This document shows, piece by piece, positions 50,911 through 61,197 of a stretch of 64,000 nt of DNA. This DNA is from Paenibacillus piri (GTDB lineage: Bacteria > Bacillota > Bacilli > Paenibacillales > NBRC-103111): the NCBI RefSeq assembly GCF_004354045.1, contig NZ_SMRT01000008.1:62001-126000 (forward strand), read 5' to 3'. Position numbers and translations under genes: made by a program. The notes under the pieces were generated by a model. That model was not told the DNA's origin and ran no database searches. It was given only the letters and a program-made list of their open reading frames with translations. How positions within the stretch are numbered: position 1 is the stretch's first letter; every line of letters begins with the position of its first letter.

Positions 50911-52095
50911 GTGAATGATGGTATTAGTATTATTATTCCCACATTTAATGGTGGAGAAATATTTAAACAATGCTTAAATTCTCTAGTAACTCAAGAATAT
51001 AGTGGTGAAATTCAAATTATTGTGATAGATTCAGGTTCTAAAGATGAAACGGTTCATAATGCAATAGCAGTAGGAGCAGAAGTAACTATAATTGACTCAA
51101 AGGACTTCCATCATAGTCGAACTAGAAATCAAGCTGTAAAGCTTGCTAAACACGCTAAAGTAATTTTAATGGTTCAAGATGCTATTCCTATAGGTAATAA
51201 ATGGATCCAACATCTTACAGATTCTTTTAATGAATATGATATAGTTGCCGCTTATGGTAAACAAGTTCCTCATATGGATGCCGATTTATTTGCAAGATTT
51301 GAAGTGGATTATCACTCCCAGTATTTAGGTGACAAGCCCGTAATTCAATCAATTGAATCTATGGAAATACTCGATTCATTATCCTTTGATGATGCATTAA
51401 GAAGAATTAGATTTGATAATGTCTGTGCAATTTATTCAAGAGATCATTTATTAAAATATCCATTTCCAGATGTACCATTTGGTGAGGATATGGCATGGGC
51501 TATGGAAGTTATGAAAAATGGACACAAAGTACTTTATAATCCTGAAGTTAAGGTACATCATTCACATAACAGAAGTTCTGAATATCGTTTTAAAAGAGCT
51601 ATTATCGATACAATTGTTTGTGCAGAAATTCTCGGGCGTACTAAACAAGATTTATCTTTCTTAGATTATAATGATGTAATGGTTATTTCTAAAGAAACAA
51701 CTGATCTTATAAATGAGATGTATAATGAGGTAACTAGTAGTAAAATGGACAATACGTTAAGACAAAACACATCTTATTTAAGGTCTGTATTCAAAAATTC
51801 GTTAATAAAAAAATTTGTATGGATTGCATTTAAAAATTTAAAAAGAGGCTCATTTGATAAAGTTTTAAAACTAGGAATTAAGAAAACTTTTGAAAATCAT
51901 ATGCGATACGTACTATCCTATATTAAAGAAAATTATCCGAATTGTAAAAATGAAGAATTATTAAGTGTAATTGATCAGATTGCAGCCAGTATGCAAGGCG
52001 GATTATTTGGGGAAGTTTATGTTAGCCACAAAGCAAATGGAAATATTCCATCAAATCTTGAAGAGATGATTACTGCTAATTCGAGAGGTGTTTAA
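50911..52095 (+). CDS. Family 2 glycosyltransferase (rhamnosyltransferase-like)
   Basis: A 394-residue cytoplasmic GT-A enzyme. It has the SIIIPTFNGGEIFKQCLNSL start, IVIDSGSKDET, the DSKDFHHSRTRNQA segment typical of rhamnosyltransferases, VQDAIPI and the acceptor-side PFGEDMAWAMEVM. A C-terminal helical region of about 130 residues follows. GTG 50911 is the start, behind GAGAGAAGTGG. Sugar and linkage are not determined; RmlA at the right edge makes dTDP-rhamnose a plausible donor. Confidence 0.87.
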   Translation: MNDGISIIIPTFNGGEIFKQCLNSLVTQEYSGEIQIIVIDSGSKDETVHNAIAVGAEVTIIDSKDFHHSRTRNQAVKLAKHAKVILMVQDAIPIGNKWIQHLTDSFNEYDIVAAYGKQVPHMDADLFARFEVDYHSQYLGDKPVIQSIESMEILDSLSFDDALRRIRFDNVCAIYSRDHLLKYPFPDVPFGEDMAWAMEVMKNGHKVLYNPEVKVHHSHNRSSEYRFKRAIIDTIVCAEILGRTKQDLSFLDYNDVMVISKETTDLINEMYNEVTSSKMDNTLRQNTSYLRSVFKNSLIKKFVWIAFKNLKRGSFDKVLKLGIKKTFENHMRYVLSYIKENYPNCKNEELLSVIDQIAASMQGGLFGEVYVSHKANGNIPSNLEEMITANSRGV

Positions 52096-52096
52096 T

Positions 52097-53416
52097 TTGT
52101 CAAGAGTAATGCTGGCATGCCATCAATTTTTTCCTAGATTTTATACCGGTACTGAAATATTGACGTTAGAAATTGCAGAAGAGTTAAGGCGGCGTGGTAA
52201 TGATGTTGCAATAATAACTGTAGAACCGATACTACCAGGCGATTCAGTCCCTAATGAAATCACTATTGAAACAATGAAGTATAATGAATTTCCTATATAT
52301 AAATTATATATTCCTAACCCCCATGACCAAATCGAACGGTTAGTTCGAGAATCAGATGACGTAAAATTACAAAGCAGTTTTCGAACAATTTTAGAAGAAT
52401 GGAAACCGGACGTGGTTCATTCATTTCATTTAATGAGATTAACTGCATCTTTTGCAAAAATTGTCAAAGAAATGCTAATTCCTTTCTATATAACCATTAC
52501 CGATTTTTGGCTTTTGTGTCCAACTTATCAACTAATAAGATATGACGATACATTATGTAGTGGACCGTCAGGTAATGGGTGTTTTGCTTGCTTAAGTGAT
52601 GCTTACTCAAAAGGAATGCCTAGAGTACCTATTAAATTTAAACTCGCTAAAAAACTCCCATGGTTAGCGACAATGGTTAACAAAACAGCAGGTGAATGTA
52701 AATCAATTTTAACAAATAGAACAGTAATTCACAAAAAGCTTTTTGATTTAATAGATGGAGTTATCTGGTCAAATAAATTCATTCAGCAAATATTTCATGA
52801 TAATGGAATGAGAAATGATAACGAATTTATTTTACCATTTCCGATACCTGAAAGAGCTAAAGGTCTAATTGGCTTACCTTTAGCCAAATCGGAAGAGGTA
52901 TTAAAAGTTGCATTTATAGGAACTTTAAGAAAATCCAAAGGCCCACAAGTATTAATAGAGGCTAGCAAACACTTTCCAGCGAATGTTAAAATAGAATTGC
53001 ACATTTGGGGAGCAGCAGAAAAAGAAGAATATTATAACGAATTAGTAGAACTGGCTGCGAATGATAACAGAATCCAGTTCCGCGGCACATTTCCACAAGA
53101 GAAGTTTCCTGAAGTTCTTGAAGATATACATGTAGTTGTTTTGCCATCTTTATGGTATGAGAACACTCCGTTAACTGCATTATCAGCTCAAGCTGCGAAG
53201 CGAATATTGGTTGTTTCAGATTTAGGAGGTTTATCATCTTTAGTTGATAATGGTGTCAACGGTTATACTTTTAAAGCTGGAGATTCAGAGGAACTTTCGT
53301 CGATTTTAGTTAAAATTGCTAATAACCGGGAGTTATTAAATAAACTTACTGAAAACATTCAAGTGCCAAACCAAGTAGAACATTATGTAGATAATTTGAT
53401 AGATATATGGAACTAA
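52097..53416 (+). CDS. Family 4 glycosyltransferase
   Basis: A 439-residue GT-B enzyme with retaining mechanism. The N-terminal domain starts MLACHQFFPRFYTGTEILTL. The C-terminal domain has VAFIGTLRKSKGPQVLIEA, LHIWGAAEKEEYY and the E-x7-E region PSLWYENTPLTALSAQAA. A cysteine cluster (SGPSGNGCFACL) in the middle is seen in some GT4s with an inserted metal site. TTG 52097 is chosen because GAGAGGTG lies 6 nt upstream and the previous gene stops at 52095; ATG 52109 is an alternative. Donor sugar is unknown. Confidence 0.87.
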   Translation: MSRVMLACHQFFPRFYTGTEILTLEIAEELRRRGNDVAIITVEPILPGDSVPNEITIETMKYNEFPIYKLYIPNPHDQIERLVRESDDVKLQSSFRTILEEWKPDVVHSFHLMRLTASFAKIVKEMLIPFYITITDFWLLCPTYQLIRYDDTLCSGPSGNGCFACLSDAYSKGMPRVPIKFKLAKKLPWLATMVNKTAGECKSILTNRTVIHKKLFDLIDGVIWSNKFIQQIFHDNGMRNDNEFILPFPIPERAKGLIGLPLAKSEEVLKVAFIGTLRKSKGPQVLIEASKHFPANVKIELHIWGAAEKEEYYNELVELAANDNRIQFRGTFPQEKFPEVLEDIHVVVLPSLWYENTPLTALSAQAAKRILVVSDLGGLSSLVDNGVNGYTFKAGDSEELSSILVKIANNRELLNKLTENIQVPNQVEHYVDNLIDIWN

Positions 53417-53495
53417 AATTTAAATATAGCTACATTATTGTTGGAATCTAATAGAATTCTTCTTCAGGATACAGAGATTTCGGAGGAATAATAAA

Positions 53496-54416
53496 ATGAA
53501 TTGTATTGTTTTTGGTGGTGGTGGATTTATAGGTTCACATATTTGCGACGAACTTTTATCACAGGATAATAAAGTTAGGGCTTTTGGGAGAACTCGATCT
53601 AATTATTTATCAAGAGATGTAGAATGGTATCAAGGAGACTTCTGTAAAGCTAGTGATGTAGAAAATGCACTAGATGAAATGGAAGTTATTTTTCATGTGA
53701 TAAGTACTACTATTCCCCAAACTTCTAATGAAAGTCCCGATAAGGACATAGAATCAAATGTTATTTCTACTCTTCGTATGTTAGAAATTGCAAGAATAAA
53801 AAAAATTAAAAAAGTTATTTTTATTTCTTCGGGGGGAACAGTTTATGGAATACCTGAAAATATTCCAATTAATGAAAAACATGTAACTAACCCAATTAGT
53901 TCATATGGAGTTCATAAACTTACTATTGAAAAGTATTTAATGTTATACTTTTATTTATATGGTTTAGATTATGCTATTTTAAGAGTTTCAAATCCATACG
54001 GAATAAGGCAACCAATAATAGGAAGTCAAGGTGCAATAGGCATTTTTATTAATAAAGCACTTAATAGAGAAGTAATAGAAATATGGGGAGATGGTTCTGT
54101 AGTAAGAGATTATATTTATGTAACTGATGTTGCAAAAGCGGCATCATTGGTAGTTAATAATAATTCCTCATTAAAAATATTTAATATTGGAAGTGGAGAA
54201 GGTAAGTCTTTACTGCAAATTATTCAATATATTGAAAAACAATTAGATATAAAACTGAAAGTAAATTTTAAAAATGAGCGAAAATTAGATGTTCCAAAAA
54301 ATATACTAGATATAAACCTAGCTCTTAATATATTATCCTGGAAACCATCGATATCCTTTGAAGAAGGAATAAATAAAACAATAGATTTTATGAAAGTTGA
54401 AATGTTACAGAAATAA
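53496..54416 (+). CDS. NAD-dependent sugar epimerase/dehydratase (extended SDR)
   Basis: A 306-residue extended SDR, related to UDP-glucose 4-epimerase. Nucleotide-binding GGGGFIGSHICDEL is at the N-terminus, the VIFISSGGTVYG strand carries the catalytic Ser-Thr, YGVHK provides Tyr and Lys, and RVSNPYGIRQ and GSVVRDYIYVTDVAKA are family blocks. It acts on a nucleotide sugar; whether UDP- or dTDP-linked cannot be said. The start follows CGGAGG. It lies in the operon between a glycosyltransferase and manC. Confidence 0.87.
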   Translation: MNCIVFGGGGFIGSHICDELLSQDNKVRAFGRTRSNYLSRDVEWYQGDFCKASDVENALDEMEVIFHVISTTIPQTSNESPDKDIESNVISTLRMLEIARIKKIKKVIFISSGGTVYGIPENIPINEKHVTNPISSYGVHKLTIEKYLMLYFYLYGLDYAILRVSNPYGIRQPIIGSQGAIGIFINKALNREVIEIWGDGSVVRDYIYVTDVAKAASLVVNNNSSLKIFNIGSGEGKSLLQIIQYIEKQLDIKLKVNFKNERKLDVPKNILDINLALNILSWKPSISFEEGINKTIDFMKVEMLQK

Positions 54417-54436
54417 GAGATTAGGATGGATATCAA

Positions 54437-55813
54437 ATGAAATTTATTTTGCTTTCAGGTGGTTCTGGTAAAAGATTATGGCCTTTATCAAATGATTCTC
54501 GTTCTAAACAATTTTTGAAAGTCTTGAAAAATGATAATAACGAGTTAGAATCAATGTTACAAAGAGTTTGGAATCAATTAAATAAATATAATCTTTGCGA
54601 GAATTCATACATTACTACAAGTAAGTCCCAAGTAGAAATGTTACAAAATCAGCTAGGTCTTGAGGTACCATTGATTGTAGAACCGGAAAGAAGAGATACC
54701 TTTCCTGCTATTGCACTAGCTGCATCTTTTCTTTATTCAGTAAAGCAAATTAACTTAAACGAAGTAATCTGTGTATTGCCTGTAGACCCTTATGTTGAAG
54801 ATGATTTTTTTGAAGATTTGTTAAAACTCGAATCAATTATTGAAAACGATATAGATATTGCTTTAATGGGTGTACGACCGACTTATCCATCTGAAAAGTA
54901 TGGTTATATAGTACCAACGGAAATCGACACCTATTCTTCCTTTTTTGCAGTGGAATCTTTTATAGAAAAGCCTAGTGAAACAAAAGCGAAAGAGTTAATT
55001 TCTAAAAATGGATTGTGGAACTGCGGCGTATTTGCTTTTAAATTGAAATATTTGTTAGAACTATTAGTTGAAAAAAACTTACCATTGGACTATCACATTT
55101 TACAAAGAGAATATAGTAAATTGCCCAAGATTAGTTTTGATTATGAGGTAGTAGAAAGTGCTAAGAAAATAGCTGTTCTTCCCTATAATGGATTATGGAA
55201 AGATTTAGGGACTTGGAACACTCTGACTGAAGAAATGAGTACTGATGTTCTTGGTAGAGGAATCATTAGCGGGGATTCAAATAACACTCATCTTATTAAT
55301 GAAATAGACATTCCTGTTATAGTGCTTGGTGTATCAAACGTAATAGTAGCTACAAGTCCTGATGGAATTCTAGTCGCTGATAAAAAAGAAAGTCCCAAAA
55401 TTAAAGATATTATTAAAGGATCTACTTCAAGGCCAATGTATGAAGAAAGGCGTTGGGGATGGTATCGAGTTATAGATTATAAAAAATTGGAAAATGGAAC
55501 TGAAGTATTAACAAAAAGAATTAATATACTTCCAGGAAAGAACTCAAGTTATCAAGTTCATCATAAAAGGAATGAGGTTTGGACTATTATTTCTGGTGAT
55601 GGCGAATTTATTTTAGATAATAATTATTATCATATTTCTCAAGGGGATGTTTTAAAAATACCTGCTGGTTCAAAACATGCGATAAAGTCAGAAGAGGGTA
55701 TTGAATTTATAGAAGTTCAAATGGGGTGTGAATTGATTGAAGAAGATATTATTAGATTAAGCTTAAATTGGGATGAAATACTTATGTGGGTTAATGATGA
55801 AAATATTGGATAA
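54437..55813 (+). CDS. manC: Mannose-1-phosphate guanylyltransferase (with C-terminal phosphomannose-isomerase-type domain)
   Basis: A 458-residue enzyme making GDP-mannose. The nucleotidyltransferase domain opens LLSGGSGKRLWPLSNDSRSK, with VEPERRDTFPAIALAA, FIEKP and WNCGVF. The C-terminal cupin (about 350-458: YQVHHKRNEVWTIISGDGEF) is the type II mannose-6-phosphate isomerase domain. Full bifunctionality is the family norm. It stands directly before gmd and fcl, completing a GDP-sugar route except for phosphomannomutase, which is not in the window. Confidence 0.94.
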   Translation: MKFILLSGGSGKRLWPLSNDSRSKQFLKVLKNDNNELESMLQRVWNQLNKYNLCENSYITTSKSQVEMLQNQLGLEVPLIVEPERRDTFPAIALAASFLYSVKQINLNEVICVLPVDPYVEDDFFEDLLKLESIIENDIDIALMGVRPTYPSEKYGYIVPTEIDTYSSFFAVESFIEKPSETKAKELISKNGLWNCGVFAFKLKYLLELLVEKNLPLDYHILQREYSKLPKISFDYEVVESAKKIAVLPYNGLWKDLGTWNTLTEEMSTDVLGRGIISGDSNNTHLINEIDIPVIVLGVSNVIVATSPDGILVADKKESPKIKDIIKGSTSRPMYEERRWGWYRVIDYKKLENGTEVLTKRINILPGKNSSYQVHHKRNEVWTIISGDGEFILDNNYYHISQGDVLKIPAGSKHAIKSEEGIEFIEVQMGCELIEEDIIRLSLNWDEILMWVNDENIG

Positions 55814-55847
55814 AATTAAAGAGATTTGAGAGGAAGAAAAATATAAC

Positions 55848-56933
55848 ATGAAAAAGACTGCAATTATTACAGGAGTAACAGGTCAAGATGGTGCATATTT
55901 AGCAGAGTTGTTGTTAAATAAAGGTTATATCGTTCATGGAATTAAACGTAGAACTTCATTAATAAATACAGCTAGAATAGATCACCTTTGTAGGAAAGAA
56001 GGAGAAAAGGACTTTTTTCTTCATAATGGTGATTTGACGGACTCTACCAACTTAATTAGGCTTGTTCAAGAAACTCAACCTGACGAAATATATAATTTAG
56101 CTGCACAAAGTCATGTGCAAGTTTCTTTTGAAACTCCTGAGTATACTGCGAATTCAGATGCGTTGGGACCTTTAAGAATACTAGAAGCAATTAGGATTTT
56201 ACAATTAACAGAAAAAACTAAATTCTATCAAGCATCAACAAGTGAACTTTACGGACTTGTTCAAGAAGTTCCTCAAACTGAAAGAACTCCTTTTTATCCT
56301 CGAAGTCCGTATGCGGCAGCCAAATTATACGCTTATTGGATAACTGTAAACTATAGGGAAGCTTACAATATATATGCTTGTAATGGTATTTTATTTAATC
56401 ATGAATCTCCTCTACGTGGGGAAACTTTTGTAACTCGAAAAATTACCAGAGGAGTAGCAAGAATTAAATTTGGTTTGCAGAAAAAAATTCTTCTTGGGAA
56501 TCTTGATGCAAAAAGAGATTGGGGTCACGCTAAAGATTATGTCGAAGCAATGTGGAAAATGATGCAGTTAGATAAAGCAGAAGATTTTGTTATTGCGACA
56601 AATAAAACACATTCCGTCAGAAGCTTTGTGGAATTAGCATTTAAAGAGATCGGTATCGAAATTATTTGGGAAGGAAAAGGAATTAATGAAAAAGGCATTA
56701 ATAGTAATACTGGAGAAGTTTTAGTTGAAGTAGATTCTAAATTTTTTAGACCGACTGAAGTAGATCTTTTGATTGGCGATGCAACTAAAGCGCAGCATAA
56801 ATTAGATTGGTTTCCTAGAGTCAGTCTTTCAGAGTTAGTACAGGATATGGTTGCTTCAGATATATTGTCAGTTAAAAGAGATATATTTTGCTTAGAAAAT
56901 GGTTTTGACGTACCGCATTACAATGAAAATTAA
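55848..56933 (+). CDS. gmd: GDP-mannose 4,6-dehydratase
   Basis: A 361-residue SDR converting GDP-mannose to GDP-4-keto-6-deoxymannose. NADP-binding GVTGQDGAYLAELLL, the NTARIDHL segment, catalytic YAAAK in RSPYAAAKLYAYW and NHESPLRGETFVTRKI are diagnostic. It begins 34 nt after manC and is followed by fcl. Normal length and no lesions. Confidence 0.97.
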   Translation: MKKTAIITGVTGQDGAYLAELLLNKGYIVHGIKRRTSLINTARIDHLCRKEGEKDFFLHNGDLTDSTNLIRLVQETQPDEIYNLAAQSHVQVSFETPEYTANSDALGPLRILEAIRILQLTEKTKFYQASTSELYGLVQEVPQTERTPFYPRSPYAAAKLYAYWITVNYREAYNIYACNGILFNHESPLRGETFVTRKITRGVARIKFGLQKKILLGNLDAKRDWGHAKDYVEAMWKMMQLDKAEDFVIATNKTHSVRSFVELAFKEIGIEIIWEGKGINEKGINSNTGEVLVEVDSKFFRPTEVDLLIGDATKAQHKLDWFPRVSLSELVQDMVASDILSVKRDIFCLENGFDVPHYNEN

Positions 56934-56952
56934 TGTAATTGGAGTGAACATT

Positions 56953-57894
56953 TTGAATAAAAATTCAAAAATATATGTTGCAGGTCATCGTGGTTTAGTA
57001 GGTTCGGCAATAATTAAGAGTCTAGAAAAAGAGGGATTTACAAATCTTATTTATCGTACAAGTAGCGAACTCGATTTGCGAAAGCAATTTGAAGTTGAAG
57101 CTTTTTTTAACAAAGAAAAACCGGAATATGTATTTTTAGCAGCTGCATACGTAGGTGGAATTCAAGCGAATAATAATTTTCCAGCAAAATTTATTTATAA
57201 TAATTTAATGATACAGACTAATATTATTGAAGCGGCATATAGATCAGGAACGGTCAAGAAATTAATGTTTCTTGGCAGTTCTTGTATATACCCTAAATTT
57301 GCTGAGCAACCCATTAAAGAAGAGTATTTATTGGGAGGTCCTTTAGAACCAACTAATGAGCCATATGCTATAGCAAAAATAGCAGGTTTAAAAATGTGTT
57401 CCTCTTATAATCGTGAATATGGTACTAATTTTATTTCCGTAATGCCCACAAATCTTTATGGCCCAAATGACAATTTTGATTTAGAAAATTCCCATGTCTT
57501 ACCTGCTTTAATTAGGAAAGTTCATGAGGCGAAGAAAAATAATAACAACATCGTTGAAATTTGGGGAAGCGGGACTCCTAGACGTGAATTTCTATACGTT
57601 GATGATTTAGCTGATGCCTGTTTATATTTGATGAAAAATGTTGATGCTCATCAAATCGGAGAATGTATTAACATTGGTACAGGAATAGATGTTACCATAC
57701 GTGAATTAGTTGAAATAATAAAAGAGGTAATTGGTTATGAGGGTGAAACTATTTATAACACTCAAAAACCTGATGGTACTCCTCGAAAATTATTGAATAT
57801 TTCTTTAATTGAAAAGTTAGGGTGGAGAGCATCAACTTCTTTAAAAGAAGGAATAAAACAAACCTATAGTTGGTATATCCAAAATGAAGGGTAG
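56953..57894 (+). CDS. fcl: GDP-L-fucose synthase
   Basis: A 313-residue bifunctional epimerase/reductase turning GDP-4-keto-6-deoxymannose into GDP-L-fucose. Signature blocks: YVAGHRGLVGSAI, the GSSCIYPKFAEQPIKE loop with catalytic Ser, and EPYAIAKIAG with Tyr and Lys. TTG 56953 is chosen because GGAGTG precedes it; an upstream ATG at 56926 lacks such a site. With gmd it makes L-fucose (or its precursor) available to the glycan. Confidence 0.95.
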   Translation: MNKNSKIYVAGHRGLVGSAIIKSLEKEGFTNLIYRTSSELDLRKQFEVEAFFNKEKPEYVFLAAAYVGGIQANNNFPAKFIYNNLMIQTNIIEAAYRSGTVKKLMFLGSSCIYPKFAEQPIKEEYLLGGPLEPTNEPYAIAKIAGLKMCSSYNREYGTNFISVMPTNLYGPNDNFDLENSHVLPALIRKVHEAKKNNNNIVEIWGSGTPRREFLYVDDLADACLYLMKNVDAHQIGECINIGTGIDVTIRELVEIIKEVIGYEGETIYNTQKPDGTPRKLLNISLIEKLGWRASTSLKEGIKQTYSWYIQNEG

Positions 57895-57904
57895 AATAAA
57901 AGTC

Positions 57905-60900
57905 ATGAGGCCATCAAAATTAACAAAAAAAAATATTGGTACTAATATACCAAAAATTGAGCCATGGATTTTGATGTTAAGTTTATTAATAAGTTTATTA
58001 ATTACTATTCAGATATTTAAAAATCTGGATATTTCATTGCATTCTTTTACCGATAGAAGTATAGGAATTGTAGTTATGGATGGCGTTGATGCATCGCTTA
58101 GAACTTTTAATTATATAAAATTATTACTAATATTTACAATCCTTCTCTTGTTTTTATTATTTTTTATCTCATGGATCAATAATATTCTTAAACCCAAAAT
58201 AATAAGTAATCTTATGATAGAAAAAAATGTTATAGCAATATTATCTGCTTTTTCAATCTGTCTTATATTATTGTATATAATAGGCAACCAAAATATTCAT
58301 TTAATAATTTTATCACTATTAATTTTTTTATTAACTTTAGTCATTACAGTTATGTTTTTCAAAGTTCTTTTTTTTCAAAACAAAAATAAATATTTTCGAT
58401 TGAATCCATTCTCAAATTACAATATTAATATTTTAGGTTTTTTATTGCCAATTGTTTGTATATTTTTATATTGGGTAGTTACTAACGGGGATTTTAAGTT
58501 TAGTTACAAACATTTATTTGTAATTGCTTTTACTTGGCTTTTTATTCATTTAATATATTATAAATTTCTCAAAAAAATTAAAAGCAAAACTTCGTTTTCT
58601 TTAATAAACAAAGCAATAATAATATCTGGAATTCCAATTATTTTTATTCCATTCTCTATACCGATTTCAAATGAAATTCAGTTTATGTTATCAGCTTATC
58701 TAAATATTCCTGCTCGAATCTTTAGTTTAATCATTATTATTTTTCTCCTATTTTTTAGCGTTTTAACTTATATATATATAATAAAAAGAAAGTTAAAATT
58801 TAATATTTCTAAAGCCATTTATAATATTTATTTTCCAATAATTATTGCAACATTTGTATTGTTTAATAATTATACATCTTTTATAAATAAAACTGAGTTT
58901 GATATGTTTCATGACGGTGAAGATTTAATAACCAATCAACAATTATTTTCATTCAATCATATCCCATTTATTCATACTTATCCGACTCATGGTCTATCAA
59001 GTATGATTTTCCAAATGGCTTATTCTTTTTTTAATGGTTATAGACCAGTAGAGACATGGCTTTGGAATTGGATGTTTGTTGTCTTCAGTTTCGTTTTATT
59101 ATATTTTATCATTAAAAAAGTAATGAGCCCCTTGATAGCGGTATTAATTGTGTTATGTCTACCTATTCAAGAATTATTCTCTATATATTTTGCAATTTCA
59201 ATAATTCCAGCATTATTATTAGGAAGCTTACTAACTAAAGGCATTACAAAAGTAAAATTATATTTTTATTGGATAATTTGTGCATTAATGTTTCTGTGGA
59301 GGGTAGATTTTGGTGTAGCTTTATTAGCTTCATCTTTTGGAATAATATTATTAGTATTTATTAATAGGATGATTTCAAAAGATAAAAAAACAATAATAGA
59401 TTTAAGAGAACTTATTAATTCTTTTTTTATAGTATTTGGATTATGTACAACATTAGCAATTTTACTAATAGTATATTCCGGACAGTCAATAAAAGATTTA
59501 TTCATATTAAATTTTCAATTTGTGAGATTTCAAGCTGCAGTGCAAGCTTATACTACTATTATAAAAAATTATTCGCCAACTGTTGTTCTTCAATACGTAA
59601 TTTTACCAAGTGTATCTTTATTTTATGTAACTTGGTTTTCTTACAGAGTATTTACTAAAAAAGGTCAGCAAAATTTTAACTCACTACAAATCTCACTTAT
59701 TTTATTATCTGTATTTTCACTTATTATGTCTATCCGATCAACTCAAAGACATAGCTTAATGGAAATTTATAATCCTTATTTGTTTGGATTTCTTGCTTTG
59801 TGCATTCCAAGTTTTTTGAATAAGTTTACTAAAAATAAAAATTTAGTTCTATTTTTAGGAATATTAGTGATTTATATTCTTTTTGTCCCTACAAATCTTT
59901 CACATCAAATTAAAAATGATTCATTATTTAGTTTTAAAAATTATGTTAATAAGGAAAGTAGAGTAAGCATTAATGATAGTCAATACAAAAATATATCTGA
60001 TTTCTTAAATACTAATTTATCTAAAGATCAAACATTTTTTGAGTTTACAAATAACCCAATGTTATATGTAGGTTCAAATAAAGAACTATTAACATATATA
60101 ATTCCAACAGTCTATAATGCCTCAGATCCAGTTCAAAAGATTGAAGTAAATAAATTAACAAATTATATCAATAAAAATAAGATACCGTACGTAATTTTCA
60201 AACAAGGGAATTTTTGGGATTATTTGGATAATGTACCAAACGAGATAAGAAGTTATCGAATTGCTGAACTTATATACAAAAATTATAAACCTCTAGGTAC
60301 TATTGATAATTTCCAAATATGGTCAAATAAAGATTCAAGTACTAACATAAATGAAGAGAAAGAAAAAAATATTAATTTTAAAAATTTCAATGAAATACAA
60401 TTACACAATGTTGTTGTTCAACCCAATTCTAAAGATAAATTAATAGTTAGTAATAATGGAAATGACCCCTACTTTTCAAATTTTCTTCAAATAGAAAAAA
60501 ATTTACTATTAAAGCAAAACAAATTTTGGTTTTTGAAGGTAAAATATAATGTATCAAAATCTGGTGATCTGCAAGTCTTTTATTCGTTTAACAATAAAGA
60601 TTTTAATAAAGATGACATTAGAACTGTACAAATAACCGAAAACCAAAATGTTGTATATATACCTATTCCTGTGAGTGAGAGCAAAAATATTTTGAGTGAA
60701 TTGCGATTCGATCCACCGGATAATTCAACTTTTGAAATAAATAGTGTATCACTTGTAGAACAAGAAAATAGTTTGATACCTATAAAAGGAATTTATCAAA
60801 ATTTCGATTTATTAAAGCTTCCTTATATTTGGGCCAATTATGATTCCAATAAATCAGTACTTAAAACAGAAGTATTAAAAACTATTATTAACTCTGAACA

Positions 60901-61195
60901 AAAAATAAATAAAAATGTTGCTATTAAAATCGGTATTGATTCTAATATTGATAAGTCAACGGGAAACTATATTCATTTAAGAATAAAATCTGATAAAAAG
61001 TCAAATGTTCTTTTGGCCTACGGCCCTAATAAATCTGTTATATCTTTTGAGTTAGTGCCTTCAAATAATTATGAAGACTATCTAATAAGAATTAGTTCTC
61101 AATGGGAATGGATGAGTGAAAATATTGACTTTATTACATTGCAAAGTAATGAAAATATTGCCATTGAAAAAATGCTAATTAGAAAAGGAGATTAG
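57905..61195 (+). CDS. Very large membrane protein, GT-C-like, unassigned
   Basis: A 1096-residue protein with about 18-20 hydrophobic segments in residues 20-660, then a soluble, beta-rich domain of about 420 residues. Between helices near residue 331 lies FDMFHDGEDL followed by FIHTYPTHGLSSM; an acidic first loop of this kind is a GT-C glycosyltransferase trait and similar motifs occur in other large bacterial membrane proteins. I do not recognise a named family. The start is uncertain: ATG 57905 has AAGGG at about 13 nt, and ATG 57884 overlaps fcl by 11 nt. The gene is extremely AT-rich. Position before a flavoprotein, a GT2 and two half-transporters suggests it uses a lipid-linked sugar. 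Confidence 0.65.
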   Translation: MRPSKLTKKNIGTNIPKIEPWILMLSLLISLLITIQIFKNLDISLHSFTDRSIGIVVMDGVDASLRTFNYIKLLLIFTILLLFLLFFISWINNILKPKIISNLMIEKNVIAILSAFSICLILLYIIGNQNIHLIILSLLIFLLTLVITVMFFKVLFFQNKNKYFRLNPFSNYNINILGFLLPIVCIFLYWVVTNGDFKFSYKHLFVIAFTWLFIHLIYYKFLKKIKSKTSFSLINKAIIISGIPIIFIPFSIPISNEIQFMLSAYLNIPARIFSLIIIIFLLFFSVLTYIYIIKRKLKFNISKAIYNIYFPIIIATFVLFNNYTSFINKTEFDMFHDGEDLITNQQLFSFNHIPFIHTYPTHGLSSMIFQMAYSFFNGYRPVETWLWNWMFVVFSFVLLYFIIKKVMSPLIAVLIVLCLPIQELFSIYFAISIIPALLLGSLLTKGITKVKLYFYWIICALMFLWRVDFGVALLASSFGIILLVFINRMISKDKKTIIDLRELINSFFIVFGLCTTLAILLIVYSGQSIKDLFILNFQFVRFQAAVQAYTTIIKNYSPTVVLQYVILPSVSLFYVTWFSYRVFTKKGQQNFNSLQISLILLSVFSLIMSIRSTQRHSLMEIYNPYLFGFLALCIPSFLNKFTKNKNLVLFLGILVIYILFVPTNLSHQIKNDSLFSFKNYVNKESRVSINDSQYKNISDFLNTNLSKDQTFFEFTNNPMLYVGSNKELLTYIIPTVYNASDPVQKIEVNKLTNYINKNKIPYVIFKQGNFWDYLDNVPNEIRSYRIAELIYKNYKPLGTIDNFQIWSNKDSSTNINEEKEKNINFKNFNEIQLHNVVVQPNSKDKLIVSNNGNDPYFSNFLQIEKNLLLKQNKFWFLKVKYNVSKSGDLQVFYSFNNKDFNKDDIRTVQITENQNVVYIPIPVSESKNILSELRFDPPDNSTFEINSVSLVEQENSLIPIKGIYQNFDLLKLPYIWANYDSNKSVLKTEVLKTIINSEQKINKNVAIKIGIDSNIDKSTGNYIHLRIKSDKKSNVLLAYGPNKSVISFELVPSNNYEDYLIRISSQWEWMSENIDFITLQSNENIAIEKMLIRKGD

Positions 61196-61197
61196 AG

